A stretch of 64,000 nucleotides of DNA, taken from contig CAYWWY010000006.1 in assembly GCA_964462525.1 (NCBI GenBank), positions 48,208 through 112,207 on the forward strand, read 5' to 3'. The DNA is from CAYWWY01 sp964462525. Lineage in GTDB: Bacteria; Thermotogota; Thermotogae; MWEM01. Below, one piece after another: positions 34,901 through 43,288 of this stretch (positions are counted from its first letter, which is position 1; each line of letters opens with the position of its first letter). The translations under genes were made by a program, and so were the position numbers. A model generated the notes under the pieces. That model was not told the origin of the DNA. It did not search any database and saw only the letters and a list, made by a program, of their open reading frames with translations.

Positions 34901-37093
34901 GACGAAAACCGGCAGAAGCTTCCGCCGATCAGTCCCATTGTTGCTGAGCCAAATGATCCTTCCAATACGGTGTATCAAAACATTCGAAGTTTCTCGCTCA
35001 CTCAGGCTGGAACATTTACCGTTGCAGCAACCGTTACTATGGCTTCATCTCCGCCCATTGAACTGCCAACAATGTTTGGGGATTCCTTCTATTTTATGCC
35101 CGAGCCAAATATCAACATCCTGGTCGACGATTCAAAAGAGTACCTCTTGAATTACGATGGGCTTGTGGACATTACGGTCACGATTCCCAAAGGAATGGAG
35201 ATCCAACCTCCAACAGTCGATGTCATTGGAGGCGCTGCGAATGTCAATCCGATCCCCTACCATGCAGACACCTCGTCCGATTCTGTGCATTACTACTCCT
35301 ATCGGATCAAACCCACACAAGCCGCTTCTGTTGTCTTGGATGTGCGCGTGTATGAAACGAAAGACTTTGGCCGGGTCAATCCTGTGAGCACAAAAGTCGC
35401 CTCGCTAACTGTCGTGCCTTTCCAACCGCAGGTGATCATCCAGGGGAAAACAACGGGAAGCGCGCGATTTGTCCAAGCAAAACCGGCAGAGATCGAGATG
35501 ACTATCTCTCAAGTACCCGAATTCTTCGAAGGGAGTTTCATATTTGAACCCACGCTTAATGCTTTCAACTCGACTGTTTTTCCTGTGACGAGTCCAACGC
35601 ACACGGCAAGCGCTTTATTCGATCCTCAGACTCTGTTCAATCTTTTGGGCGCTGATGCTGCTACTGTGATTGTAACGGCGCGTTCTGTCGGAAATGAAAC
35701 ATTCATCGCCCAAGGAACCCAACAATTTGATGTGGATCTACCCAGGATCAGCAATGTTCGGTTTCCCTCCGAGGTCATTAACGCGGACTACATCGTATAC
35801 GATCAATCAGAACTTAGGGTATTGTTCAATAATCATGATCTGGTAACCAATTCCAATTTGATTGAAGTGGAACTGTTGATCTTTGATGGTGTTTCTACAA
35901 AGACATACAAGACGCATCCGCACTTGGAACCCGCATCTCCAGAGGCTTACGCCCTTTTCTCCAATGTAGAATTCACAAAATCAGGGACTCATACAGCCAT
36001 GGCAAAAGTGTTCTGTCTGAATACCAATCCCAAAGCTTTATTGGAGGCATCGATTGTAGAAACCCTCCATGTATGGGATGCAGGGACCTTTATCGATGTG
36101 ACTTATCCCAAGATATCCGATACAGTATTCGTTGGGCAAAAAGTCCGGCCAATCGCCCGACTGACCAATATACCCAACGTGATCAGCGTTCGGCTCGATA
36201 TTGTAGATGCTACAACATCAGCAACCATAGTATCCAATGGACGAACAATCGAAGCCACACCCAATTATTGGGTCCTCATAACAGAAGACGCACGAGAAAT
36301 CCCGATAAAAGGGGACTATCGTGTACGGGCGACGGTTCAGTCATCACTTTTGGGTACCTTACTTAGTGATTGGGAGCCATTCAATGCAATCGACGGAACA
36401 TTGAGTCTGGTAAAAATCGAAAGGACCGCTGAGAGCGGTGGCTTGTTGGAAGTGGGAGAACAGCTTCACTTCAACATGGAATATACCTTCAACAATCCGT
36501 ACCGCAAACCGGAAACCAACGCGACGATTACTCTGGATACAGCCAACATCGATGTGATCCGTCAAGGGGAACCAACTGTAGAACCCTTTGGGGAAACCTT
36601 CCTTTATAAGGAAATATGGGCGGCCACACCGGGTAACCAGGGCGAACACAAACTTGAGTTTAGCGGTCGCCAAGGGTCGGAGTCCTTTACCGGAGAGATG
36701 AAGTTCATGGTTGTCCCATCAATCGAGAAACCGCATGCGATTTTGGCGAATACTGAAGTAGTAGTGGGACAAAAGATCAGTGGATCGATTACATTCTCAA
36801 TCACCAATTTCCTTTATGATTATGCAGATGCCAAAGGGATCAATCTTTGGGATTATTTAGATGGTCGGATCGAGTTCCCGAATACCGAGGGAACAGCGAG
36901 GGTTTTCCAAATTGTGGATACAGGAGGAAATTGGGATTACATCATCGATATAAGCGCAACGGCTCGAGAGCATAGCGGAGGTCCTGGCGGGAGCCAAACG
37001 TTCACGGCCACATTCAGCTATCGGATCGATAATACTCAAGACGCAAACTACAAGCAAATCCAATACAGGATCATCAACCCACCCGAACCATAA
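31952..37093 (+). CDS. Giant Ig-like repeat lipoprotein (1713 residues)
   Basis: Signal sequence RCNYLWVLMALFLFSLFTLSSC with lipid-modified Cys at residue 24, then about 1690 residues of tandem beta-sandwich modules. Unit starts are recognisable by phrases such as ATPPSVSVSV, DHQAPTVILS, DDTPPSIQLF, GVEPNPVYLGNPVRLTIAI, FSVTPTETYVGNEITLRVV and LIGDPNSLVLGQPMDFRLEL. From about residue 520 the modules are roughly 100-130 residues and contain a 'V-x-G-x-P/E-h-x-h-x-h' strand. No enzyme domain or cell-wall anchor is seen. It may be an adhesin or a surface scaffold. ATG 31952 lies nine bases after AAGGAG; the ATG at 31943 abuts that site. Confidence 0.75.
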   Translation: MRRCNYLWVLMALFLFSLFTLSSCILEEWMNPTRGGVPRPNVTMTPDQPAYIGQNIRVLVTMNPARKVDFIRLVVVNGFTGERRVIAEQQNVARAEFSYTIDRAYFAIVVETPLHTEATERAIWKPAKNAFYELRDATPPSVSVSVARVNASSNQHLVSLDIFEPHSKVVAQWIMVNGQRVEMSESEIQIPLDPGDYTIVGYARNSSNVEGRSASLSMRVAPPTSSAPPRFDLKTPTYIEAFKNETIFLMADIEDPTSFLRSIEIIHSGGGRRMVYFDPLEPRHSFRYSFKAVRSESVEVIITNGNGVTAIIRYTIVVKDHQAPTVILSTSQSGRIPSGSEIVAQIHSTAHNGERIQEVHLLVNNYTQRSFFPDQPTFSRNDLPYTVERGLQTLRAVVIDSRGARGYSDEIEIIGTIVDDTPPSIQLFTPAVAYLDIPVNISFLVWDRDSSIDGSPTLRIEEDNTQLMPSTFDGSFFTASWTPGSLGVKTVRANAQDTAGNTGFAVGTVQVKDPTGIVQPAVGVLGVEPNPVYLGNPVRLTIAITPPNNYPGEKPQSVTFFVTPPNAQGSHSISPEIPQDGQNLYRSTYVPTHTGVHIAQAEIWWKGNKFTTDAVPFTVDSPQPFLQFSVTPTETYVGNEITLRVVATPSNPNAQIESAEIVVDGTIIYPIATEERGQQKIYEVTTSTLNFGAGLKIATAKVTDSFGITQEKSVSFRLVNPLLRIDGWNINPHSGGAVSVMDPVAFEAFIADLIPPAVKVFGHVHIRPPEGPDVMVHMNQQPPPNHYEFHSKEHWVPKMDGTHTLILTMDALIGTATQTDTMVRDVVVSKSALDLKVTAADPGTTNLLDIDRIYVGMLFDFVFEVSGVPENDWIQDVVFSITQNGTVYLPESKPVREGVNQRYRYSMSPFSQSGLYTVHATVTTLVSEKGIQRPIHVLDSQIRKRTFSLIGDPNSLVLGQPMDFRLELDNPANTPLSINFFLVDENRQKLPPISPIVAEPNDPSNTVYQNIRSFSLTQAGTFTVAATVTMASSPPIELPTMFGDSFYFMPEPNINILVDDSKEYLLNYDGLVDITVTIPKGMEIQPPTVDVIGGAANVNPIPYHADTSSDSVHYYSYRIKPTQAASVVLDVRVYETKDFGRVNPVSTKVASLTVVPFQPQVIIQGKTTGSARFVQAKPAEIEMTISQVPEFFEGSFIFEPTLNAFNSTVFPVTSPTHTASALFDPQTLFNLLGADAATVIVTARSVGNETFIAQGTQQFDVDLPRISNVRFPSEVINADYIVYDQSELRVLFNNHDLVTNSNLIEVELLIFDGVSTKTYKTHPHLEPASPEAYALFSNVEFTKSGTHTAMAKVFCLNTNPKALLEASIVETLHVWDAGTFIDVTYPKISDTVFVGQKVRPIARLTNIPNVISVRLDIVDATTSATIVSNGRTIEATPNYWVLITEDAREIPIKGDYRVRATVQSSLLGTLLSDWEPFNAIDGTLSLVKIERTAESGGLLEVGEQLHFNMEYTFNNPYRKPETNATITLDTANIDVIRQGEPTVEPFGETFLYKEIWAATPGNQGEHKLEFSGRQGSESFTGEMKFMVVPSIEKPHAILANTEVVVGQKISGSITFSITNFLYDYADAKGINLWDYLDGRIEFPNTEGTARVFQIVDTGGNWDYIIDISATAREHSGGPGGSQTFTATFSYRIDNTQDANYKQIQYRIINPPEP

Positions 37094-37185
37094 ATGATCC
37101 AGAAACCAACCGTCTTCGAATCTGTAAGAGGGGTGAGGATTTCATATGGTTCAGCGGGGCGGATGATCTTTAGGGAGTTGATGGG

Positions 37186-37656
37186 ATAAACCGCGTTGAT
37201 AAAGAGCTTGATCAAGAAACGGGAATTACGCTGTTACAGACCACGATCTATGGATATCTGTCCTTGATCGATTCGAAAGGAACCCCCTATGGGGTTCCTT
37301 TGAACTATGTGTTCGATGAAGGAAAAAATACCTTAATCATTCATTGCGCCCTTTCAGGACGCAAACTGGAGGGCCTAAAGAATAACCCCCTAGTCAGTTT
37401 TTGTGTCGTGGGTCGAACGGTTGTCGTTCCCGATCAGCTGACCTGTCTGTACCAAAGCGTTATCGTCCATGGAAAGGCTTCTATCATCGAGGACTTGGCG
37501 GAAAAGGCGGACATGGCCCGGCTTTTGTGCGCCAAGTATGCGCCCGGTCAGCCGATTCCTGATTTGAAAGGGGGATTGGCCCGCTCTTGTTGGGTTCGGA
37601 TCCAGATCGAATCCATGAGCGTCAAAGGGGATCCCGCCCATGCCTTTGCGCCATAA
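37186..37656 (+). CDS. Pyridoxamine-phosphate-oxidase-fold (NimA-like) protein, odd start
   Basis: A small split-barrel flavin-binding protein. Conserved features are GYLSLIDSKGTPYGVPLNYVFDEGKNTLIIHCALSGRKLEGLKNNPLVSFCVVG and later VHGKASII. The usual N terminus of this family lies upstream of the first standard start, a TTG at 37264, which would cut off the first strand. The frame is open back to a TAG at 37171. AGGGAG (37172-37177) is eight bases before an ATA at 37186 that would give M-N-R-V-D-K-E-L, as relatives begin. A nearby ATG at 37181 is out of frame. So either ATA starts translation or one base is missing in the GGG run. Confidence 0.7.
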   Translation: MNRVDKELDQETGITLLQTTIYGYLSLIDSKGTPYGVPLNYVFDEGKNTLIIHCALSGRKLEGLKNNPLVSFCVVGRTVVVPDQLTCLYQSVIVHGKASIIEDLAEKADMARLLCAKYAPGQPIPDLKGGLARSCWVRIQIESMSVKGDPAHAFAP

Positions 37657-40600
37657 GGTGGTCGGGCAAAGGTTCAAGCGGATGTTGGGTGAGATCACTC
37701 CCTATCTTACCCACAGGCGAGCGTCTTTGGACTTCTGGACCTTTTCGTTGGGGAAGGATCATAACGCCGCTTTTGGAAAAACGATAAGCAGGGGTTTTGC
37801 TTGGGATCCATCCCAGTGGCCCGTTTGGTTTGCCAGAGAATGCGTTCTTCCCGTCCTGCAAGGGGATGAATGCCTTTGGTTTCGGAGTTGGTTTGGCGGT
37901 GAAAGCAGTATTTTCATCGATCGAAGACCTTTTGGGACCATCAACCTGTACCATCAAGAGACAGATATCTCCACACTCGCAGATGGAAAACCCCACGATA
38001 TCGAAGTTCAAACAGTTCCATTCGGGTTGTTTGGTTCTCCTCAAAAGGACTGTTGCTATACGCAATCCTTGCTGGTATGGAAGCATCATTCCATTATCGA
38101 AGCGTACACAACCTTTCAAACGGCCATCGAGCTATTGGAGGATGCTTCCGATGCGCATCTCAAACATGAGCTTCGAGAGTGCTTGGAAAAAGCCTTCTCT
38201 ATGGTGACCATTCCCAGAGATACTCAAACCTATTTTCAAGGTGTTCGTGACAACCCAACCTTGGCCCCCAAAGCAACTTCCGTATGGAAGACACCGGATT
38301 ATCCGGAAGGGGCGGTTCTTCAAGCGTGGCCGCAGGTACAAACTGGGCTCAGGAATGGCGCTCGGTTTCTGCGGGAACGGATGGATCAACTTGCCCGCAT
38401 CCATACCCATCCAGGATCAATCTGGGCCATAGGCCATGCCCACATCGACTATGCGTGGCTTTGGCCGGAATCGGAAACCCACCGCAAGATCGTACGGACC
38501 TTCTCCAACGCGATCGGGCTTATGCGCAAATACCCCGAGTTTGTTTTTGCCCAATCGTCGGCTCAGATGTATCAGGATCTTTTGGACATGCATCCAGATT
38601 TGTTCGAGTCGATTCAACAGAAAGTCCGCCAGGGACAATGGGAGCTTGTGGGGGGTATGTGGGTAGAAAGCGACTGTATCATTCCCTCGGCGGAATCTTT
38701 GATTCGCCAATTCATCTATGGCCAATCTTTCTTTTCACGCCATTTCGAAAAAAAAGCCATTATCGGATGGCTACCTGATGCCTTTGGGTTTTCTTGGATT
38801 CTACCCCAAATTCTCCAACAAGCCGGTATCCAGCTCTTCCTCACCACCAAACTGAATTGGAACGATACCAACCCCTTTCCCTACGACCTGTGCCGATGGC
38901 GCGGGATTGACGGAAGCGAAGTCATCTACCACAGCTTCAACAATCCGACGCAAGGCTACAACGGTCATATGGATGTCTATGGCCTAAGCAAAACATGGGA
39001 TCATTACCATCAAAAAGACGTGTTTCCGCATACTATATATACGTATGGGTATGGAGACGGAGGAGGAGGCCCTACCGAGGAGATGATTCAAACCTATCGG
39101 CAGCTTGCGAGCGCTCCCGGTATACCAAAAATCCAAATGAGTAGCGCTGAAGCGTATCAGGATGCTTTGATGAAAGAAGAACTGATCCAGAAACTGCCAA
39201 TCTGGGATGGGGAGCTATATCTGGAGATTCATCGAGGCACCCTTACATCCCAAGCTCAGACCAAACGGCTGCACAAACAGGCTGAAGAAGGACTGGTTCT
39301 TTGGGAGACGATGGCGCTTCACAACCCGACAAGCCCATATCCCACCCAGGAGATTGATCGGGCATGGAAATGTCTGCTGAAACACGAGTTTCACGACATC
39401 CTTCCGGGATCTTCCATCCATGAGGTATATAAGCAGTCAAACAAAGAGCTTCAAACGATTGTTGATCAGGCCGTTCAAGGGATTCAAGCGGTCGTAAAAG
39501 ATAATTTACAAGCGAACCATTCAGCAAGCGTGATCAATCCTTCCCCCTGGCCCCAAAAACCCTTTTTGCAATGGCAGGGAGAACCAATTGTACTCAAAAA
39601 CCAACGAGGGACTTCCTTGAAGAGGCAAGTTTTGGACGATATAACGGTACTGTACTGGGGAGAAGAAAAGATCCCAGCCTTTCATACGGAATCTTTTTCC
39701 GTAGAACAATCTGATAAGCCATCCGTAAAGAGTCTTGGGGAAGGAGAAAGAACCGAAGCCTTGATCATGAAAAACGATTCATTGGAGGTTGAGGTTTTGG
39801 GTGACGGGTCGATTCAGATGGTATTCCTTCCCCTAAATCGAACGGTCTTCCGAGAGTCCGGCAATCTACTGATGATGTACTCAGATGTTCCCTGCTCCGG
39901 AGACGCTTGGAATATCCATCGATCGCATCTCAAGCACGGACAGAGGATTCGTCCGAGATCCATTCAGTGGGTTCATACTGGCCCAATTCAATGGGTGATC
40001 CGGGTCGATTACCAAATCGATCATACAACGATCGTTCAGGAGTATGTCCTTCGTCACGGATCCGATCGGCTGGATGTTCATACCCAAATCGATTGGGCCC
40101 ACCGAAGGACTTTGCTCCGAGCTTTGTTTCCAACCACGGTTTTATCCCGCAAAGCCCGATATGATCTATCCGCGGGATTTATCGAACGACCGACCCACCA
40201 AAACACTCCGTGGGAGAAAGCCCAATACGAAGTTGCTAGCCACCGTTGGTGCGATCTTTCCCAACGGGATTTTGGAGTAGCGATCCTGAATGATGGTCTA
40301 TACGGTCACAGCGCGCGGAGAAACGAACTAGGATTGACATTGGTTAAGTCAGGGGTTTATCCGGATTTTTTTGCCGACGAAGGGACGCATCAATTCTCGT
40401 ACTCCATCTTTCCCCATAAAGGGGAGGATCTGATGCCTGTGATGCTCGAAGCCTATGCTTTGAATCATCCGCTTCATCTTTTCCCCGGAACTGCGAGGGT
40501 GCATTGGGGAATCCGAAGGATATCCGACCCGAATCTGAGAATCCTTGCATGGAAAAAAGGCAAACGGGGCGGGGCAGTATTGAGACTGGCCGAAATGATT

Positions 40601-40768
40601 GGCGCGCAAGGAATTGCGACCATTGATTTCTCGTCTCCGTGGCAAAGTATTTCGAAAACCACGATTCTGGAGGAGCGGGCGCAGGTGTTGGTGAATCAAT
40701 CCGATTCTTTGAGTGTGGAATACCGCCCCTTCGAAATCATTACGCTCGTGATGCGAGAACAAGAGTAA
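37640..40768 (+). CDS. GH38 alpha-mannosidase
   Basis: A 1042-residue family GH38 alpha-mannosidase of the bacterial/lysosomal type. The catalytic zinc site has GHAHIDYAWLWPESETHRK (near residue 265), QSSAQMYQ, and the nucleophile Asp in GWLPDAFGFSWILPQIL (near 380). WVESDCIIPSAESLIRQ is also typical. The N-terminal about 250 residues are a beta domain, and about 400 residues after the catalytic part form the middle helical and C-terminal beta domains. No signal peptide is present, so it is cytoplasmic and would cut mannosides taken up from outside. It overlaps the previous gene by 17 bases. Confidence 0.93.
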   Translation: MPLRHKVVGQRFKRMLGEITPYLTHRRASLDFWTFSLGKDHNAAFGKTISRGFAWDPSQWPVWFARECVLPVLQGDECLWFRSWFGGESSIFIDRRPFGTINLYHQETDISTLADGKPHDIEVQTVPFGLFGSPQKDCCYTQSLLVWKHHSIIEAYTTFQTAIELLEDASDAHLKHELRECLEKAFSMVTIPRDTQTYFQGVRDNPTLAPKATSVWKTPDYPEGAVLQAWPQVQTGLRNGARFLRERMDQLARIHTHPGSIWAIGHAHIDYAWLWPESETHRKIVRTFSNAIGLMRKYPEFVFAQSSAQMYQDLLDMHPDLFESIQQKVRQGQWELVGGMWVESDCIIPSAESLIRQFIYGQSFFSRHFEKKAIIGWLPDAFGFSWILPQILQQAGIQLFLTTKLNWNDTNPFPYDLCRWRGIDGSEVIYHSFNNPTQGYNGHMDVYGLSKTWDHYHQKDVFPHTIYTYGYGDGGGGPTEEMIQTYRQLASAPGIPKIQMSSAEAYQDALMKEELIQKLPIWDGELYLEIHRGTLTSQAQTKRLHKQAEEGLVLWETMALHNPTSPYPTQEIDRAWKCLLKHEFHDILPGSSIHEVYKQSNKELQTIVDQAVQGIQAVVKDNLQANHSASVINPSPWPQKPFLQWQGEPIVLKNQRGTSLKRQVLDDITVLYWGEEKIPAFHTESFSVEQSDKPSVKSLGEGERTEALIMKNDSLEVEVLGDGSIQMVFLPLNRTVFRESGNLLMMYSDVPCSGDAWNIHRSHLKHGQRIRPRSIQWVHTGPIQWVIRVDYQIDHTTIVQEYVLRHGSDRLDVHTQIDWAHRRTLLRALFPTTVLSRKARYDLSAGFIERPTHQNTPWEKAQYEVASHRWCDLSQRDFGVAILNDGLYGHSARRNELGLTLVKSGVYPDFFADEGTHQFSYSIFPHKGEDLMPVMLEAYALNHPLHLFPGTARVHWGIRRISDPNLRILAWKKGKRGGAVLRLAEMIGAQGIATIDFSSPWQSISKTTILEERAQVLVNQSDSLSVEYRPFEIITLVMREQE

Positions 40769-40781
40769 GGAGTTAGAGTCA

Positions 40782-41387
40782 ATGAAACAATGGATGTTTC
40801 TTCCCCTTGGTTTTTTTAGCGGGTCGGTCATGTATTCCTATCTGATTGGTCGTTTTGCGATTGGCGCGGATATCCGAACCTACGGAGATGGCAACCCGGG
40901 ATCCGCCAATGTGTTTCGAAGCGGGCATCTTGCTTTGGGGATTCTTTCCATGCTATTGGATTTTGGAAAAGGGTTTCTGCCAGTGGTGGCTTTTCGGTCT
41001 TTTTTTCCCCATGAACCGGTTTGGTTGGTGTTGGTATCCGTTGCTCCTGTATTGGGCCATGCGTTTTCGCCTTGGATGAAGGGAAAAGGAGGGAAGGCGG
41101 TTGCCGTCACTTTTGGAATTTGGTCCGGGTTAACCCTGTGGCAAGTTCCCTGTCTTCTGGGGGGGTGCTTTATTCTTTTCATGAAAGGCATCATTTTTGA
41201 GCCCGATGGGTGGAAAGTGATTATGGGGATGCTGGTTGTTCTAGTTTTTCTCCTGTTCGCGCTTCCTTCGGTTTCTTTTTTTGTCATTTGGGTAGCCAAT
41301 TTCTCCATCTTGGTTTACAAGCATCGAGCAGATATCAAACAGGGATTCCGTGTTCGGTTTGGCTTCTCCCTGAGGAGCAAAAGATAA
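40782..41387 (+). CDS. PlsY-like glycerol-3-phosphate acyltransferase family protein
   Basis: A 201-residue membrane protein of the PlsY family with about five membrane helices. Family motifs are DGNPGSANVFRSG (motif usually GNPGATN), the central GHAFSPWMKGKGGKAVAVTFGIW (motif 2 and Gly-Lys motif), and a C-terminal helix with a basic tail. True PlsY transfers acyl from acyl-phosphate to glycerol 3-phosphate. The Ala-Thr to Ser-Ala change in the first motif may mean a divergent paralogue. The gene starts 13 bases after the GH38 mannosidase gene. Confidence 0.8.
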   Translation: MKQWMFLPLGFFSGSVMYSYLIGRFAIGADIRTYGDGNPGSANVFRSGHLALGILSMLLDFGKGFLPVVAFRSFFPHEPVWLVLVSVAPVLGHAFSPWMKGKGGKAVAVTFGIWSGLTLWQVPCLLGGCFILFMKGIIFEPDGWKVIMGMLVVLVFLLFALPSVSFFVIWVANFSILVYKHRADIKQGFRVRFGFSLRSKR

Positions 41388-41434
41388 TTTTCGTCTAGAT
41401 CCATAATAGACCGAAAGGCAAAGGAGGGATGGGT

Positions 41435-41806
41435 ATGGAACGAGAATTCTTACAAGATCGAATATGGGCAGTGGTTGGAGTTACACCAGACCCAAAAAAA
41501 TTTGGGAATCGGATTCTTACCAAACTGAAAGACCATCACTACACCGTCTATCCCATAAACCCCAAATACCCCGAAGTGAATGGCGTGAAAACCTTCCCGA
41601 ACCTAATCGCATTGCCTCAGAAACCTTTGGTTGTTAACTTCGTCGTCAATCCAAAGATTGGAATCCAGGTGTTGGAGGAATGCATCCGATTGGGAATCAA
41701 GCGGATATGGCTCCAACCAGGAACGGAAAGCGAAGAGATTCTTCAAATGGCAAAGGAAGCCAATATACAAGTTGTTCAGAATTGTGTGTTGGCGGTTCAT
41801 TTTTAG
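41435..41806 (+). CDS. CoA-binding (YccU-like) Rossmann-fold protein
   Basis: A 123-residue single-domain protein of the CoA-binding family: IWAVVGVTPDPKKFGNRIL, HHYTVYPINPKYPEVNG, LVVNFVVNPKIGIQVLEECIRLGIKRIWLQPGTESEEI. Similar small proteins bind CoA or persulfide forms of CoA. The ATG at 41435 is chosen because AAGGAGG (41421-41427) lies seven bases upstream; an in-frame ATG at 41429 is too close to it. The gap of 108 bases to the next, convergent gene holds no clear U-tailed terminator, only a weak GGGTCT/AGACCC pair. Confidence 0.85.
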   Translation: MEREFLQDRIWAVVGVTPDPKKFGNRILTKLKDHHYTVYPINPKYPEVNGVKTFPNLIALPQKPLVVNFVVNPKIGIQVLEECIRLGIKRIWLQPGTESEEILQMAKEANIQVVQNCVLAVHF

Positions 41807-41914
41807 GGTCTAAAGGGAAAAAGGGAGCACCCACGGCTGCATGTCAGACCCCCTGCTATGTACGGTTGCTCAGGTTCACACTTTTTAGAATTCTCTGACA
41901 TTGGCAAAAGAAGA

Positions 41915-43288
41915 TCATACGAGCTTCTTTTCACGAACCATTCGATCGATGATATGGAGCAATTCGGATCTTGTGGGAACGACGCTTTCATAAAGGATTC
42001 GCCCATCGATCAATAACGTGGGTACAGAACGCACACCAAATGTTTTCATCATCGATACGGTTGTTGGCTCTGATAGGCGATGCTCGTGGCATTGCAGGGG
42101 AAGATCAGGCCTTTCTTCCATCAGAGATCGGACCGATTCCACCATGTATTGGCATGCGGCGCAGCTTTCGGAATTCAGCGTAATTATGTCAGCCGTCAGA
42201 TCTTCCTGTTTTGCGTAATCGGGTGCGTTGTATGGTTGGATCTCCACTTTCGGAAGCTGGGTTGTGAGCTGCGCAATCAATGAACCCATCTGCTCATAGG
42301 GAACAGAATGGATCAATGATGCGATGGCAACAAGGTTTTCTGGCGGAGTTTGATAGAGCAAATCGCATCCGGGCGCGAGGATAAAGCCGATTTGATCGGA
42401 TTCGTAGATGCACTGGGCGGCAGCGAGTTTGCAAAGCTCCGGCGATCCGGAAAGAAGAACGCTTGCCAAGGGAATGTTTCCGCCAAAGGCGATGTGATGC
42501 GTTTTCGCGCAGTCTCTTAGCATTGCCAGAGGCACGTTTTCGTCGACAAAAAGAGAATCGGGATTGGTTTTACAGATTTCATCGAGATTCTTTCTCGCAT
42601 CCCCACAGACAAATGAGGCTGAAAGGCATCCCAGAGAACGAACATGGGAAAAGATGGATCGGTACGGCTGGGGCAAGAATCGTTGAAAGGTTTTGGGTGC
42701 GATTTGAGATAACATGGGATCCACAACGGCAATCCCATGCGCGCCATTGCCAGCGTAGTAACCAGACATTGCGCAAGCCACTTCCGTACAAAAGGCCAAT
42801 AGTTTGTCTACTGTATCCGGATCCAAAATCATTTTCATTAGGAGATCGGTACCCATCAGGTGGGTGGCGAGTGTCAGCGGTCCCGTAATCAATCCGAACA
42901 ATCCCACATCGGGATGGTGACGGTTCAAACGGAGTAAGGCTTTCATAATTGCCGGGATTCGCCCTTGATCGATAGAAGGGATTACCCTTGCTCTGTCTGG
43001 ATCATCCAAAAAGGGATGAGAGCATACGCTGGGGGGGCAATCTTTAGCCCATCTCAACTGGCATCCCAGAATTTCGGCTTCGATTTGCAGATCAAAAACC
43101 ACCGGAATCGCATCCGGGCTATATCGAACAATTGCCTCATGAACGCCTTCATATAAGGCATCGGCTGATTGGAGGTACGGTTTGGCTTCCATTCCGATTA
43201 AGTACCCCCCATGCACACCAACAAAAGGCATCCATGGTATGCGATGAGGCGTTTTTCTTTGAAAGGCGTTTTGGAATACTTCGCTCAT
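41915..43288 (-). CDS. UROD-like protein fused to a thioredoxin-like domain
   Basis: A 457-residue protein. Residues 1-345 form a uroporphyrinogen-decarboxylase fold of the MtaA/CmuA methyltransferase type (IPWMPFVGVHGGYLIGME; FGLITGPLTLATHLMG). The zinc-ligand region reads SFVCGDARK, so the His of the usual H-x-C is replaced by Phe, while a later Cys is kept in APGCDLLYQTP. Residues 370-457 are a thioredoxin-like domain with CAAC (Cys376, Cys379) and a cis-Pro in VRSVPTLLIDG. The fusion suggests redox delivery to a methyl-transfer or thiol step. It overlaps the preceding UROD-like gene by four bases and ends the operon. Confidence 0.85.
   Translation of the reverse strand: MSEVFQNAFQRKTPHRIPWMPFVGVHGGYLIGMEAKPYLQSADALYEGVHEAIVRYSPDAIPVVFDLQIEAEILGCQLRWAKDCPPSVCSHPFLDDPDRARVIPSIDQGRIPAIMKALLRLNRHHPDVGLFGLITGPLTLATHLMGTDLLMKMILDPDTVDKLLAFCTEVACAMSGYYAGNGAHGIAVVDPMLSQIAPKTFQRFLPQPYRSIFSHVRSLGCLSASFVCGDARKNLDEICKTNPDSLFVDENVPLAMLRDCAKTHHIAFGGNIPLASVLLSGSPELCKLAAAQCIYESDQIGFILAPGCDLLYQTPPENLVAIASLIHSVPYEQMGSLIAQLTTQLPKVEIQPYNAPDYAKQEDLTADIITLNSESCAACQYMVESVRSLMEERPDLPLQCHEHRLSEPTTVSMMKTFGVRSVPTLLIDGRILYESVVPTRSELLHIIDRMVREKKLV

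Noticed and set aside
41807..41914. Structured RNA or terminator between the CoA-binding and UROD-Trx genes
   Set aside because: GGGTCT and AGACCC can pair, but the loop is long and no U run follows; I could not support a named element.
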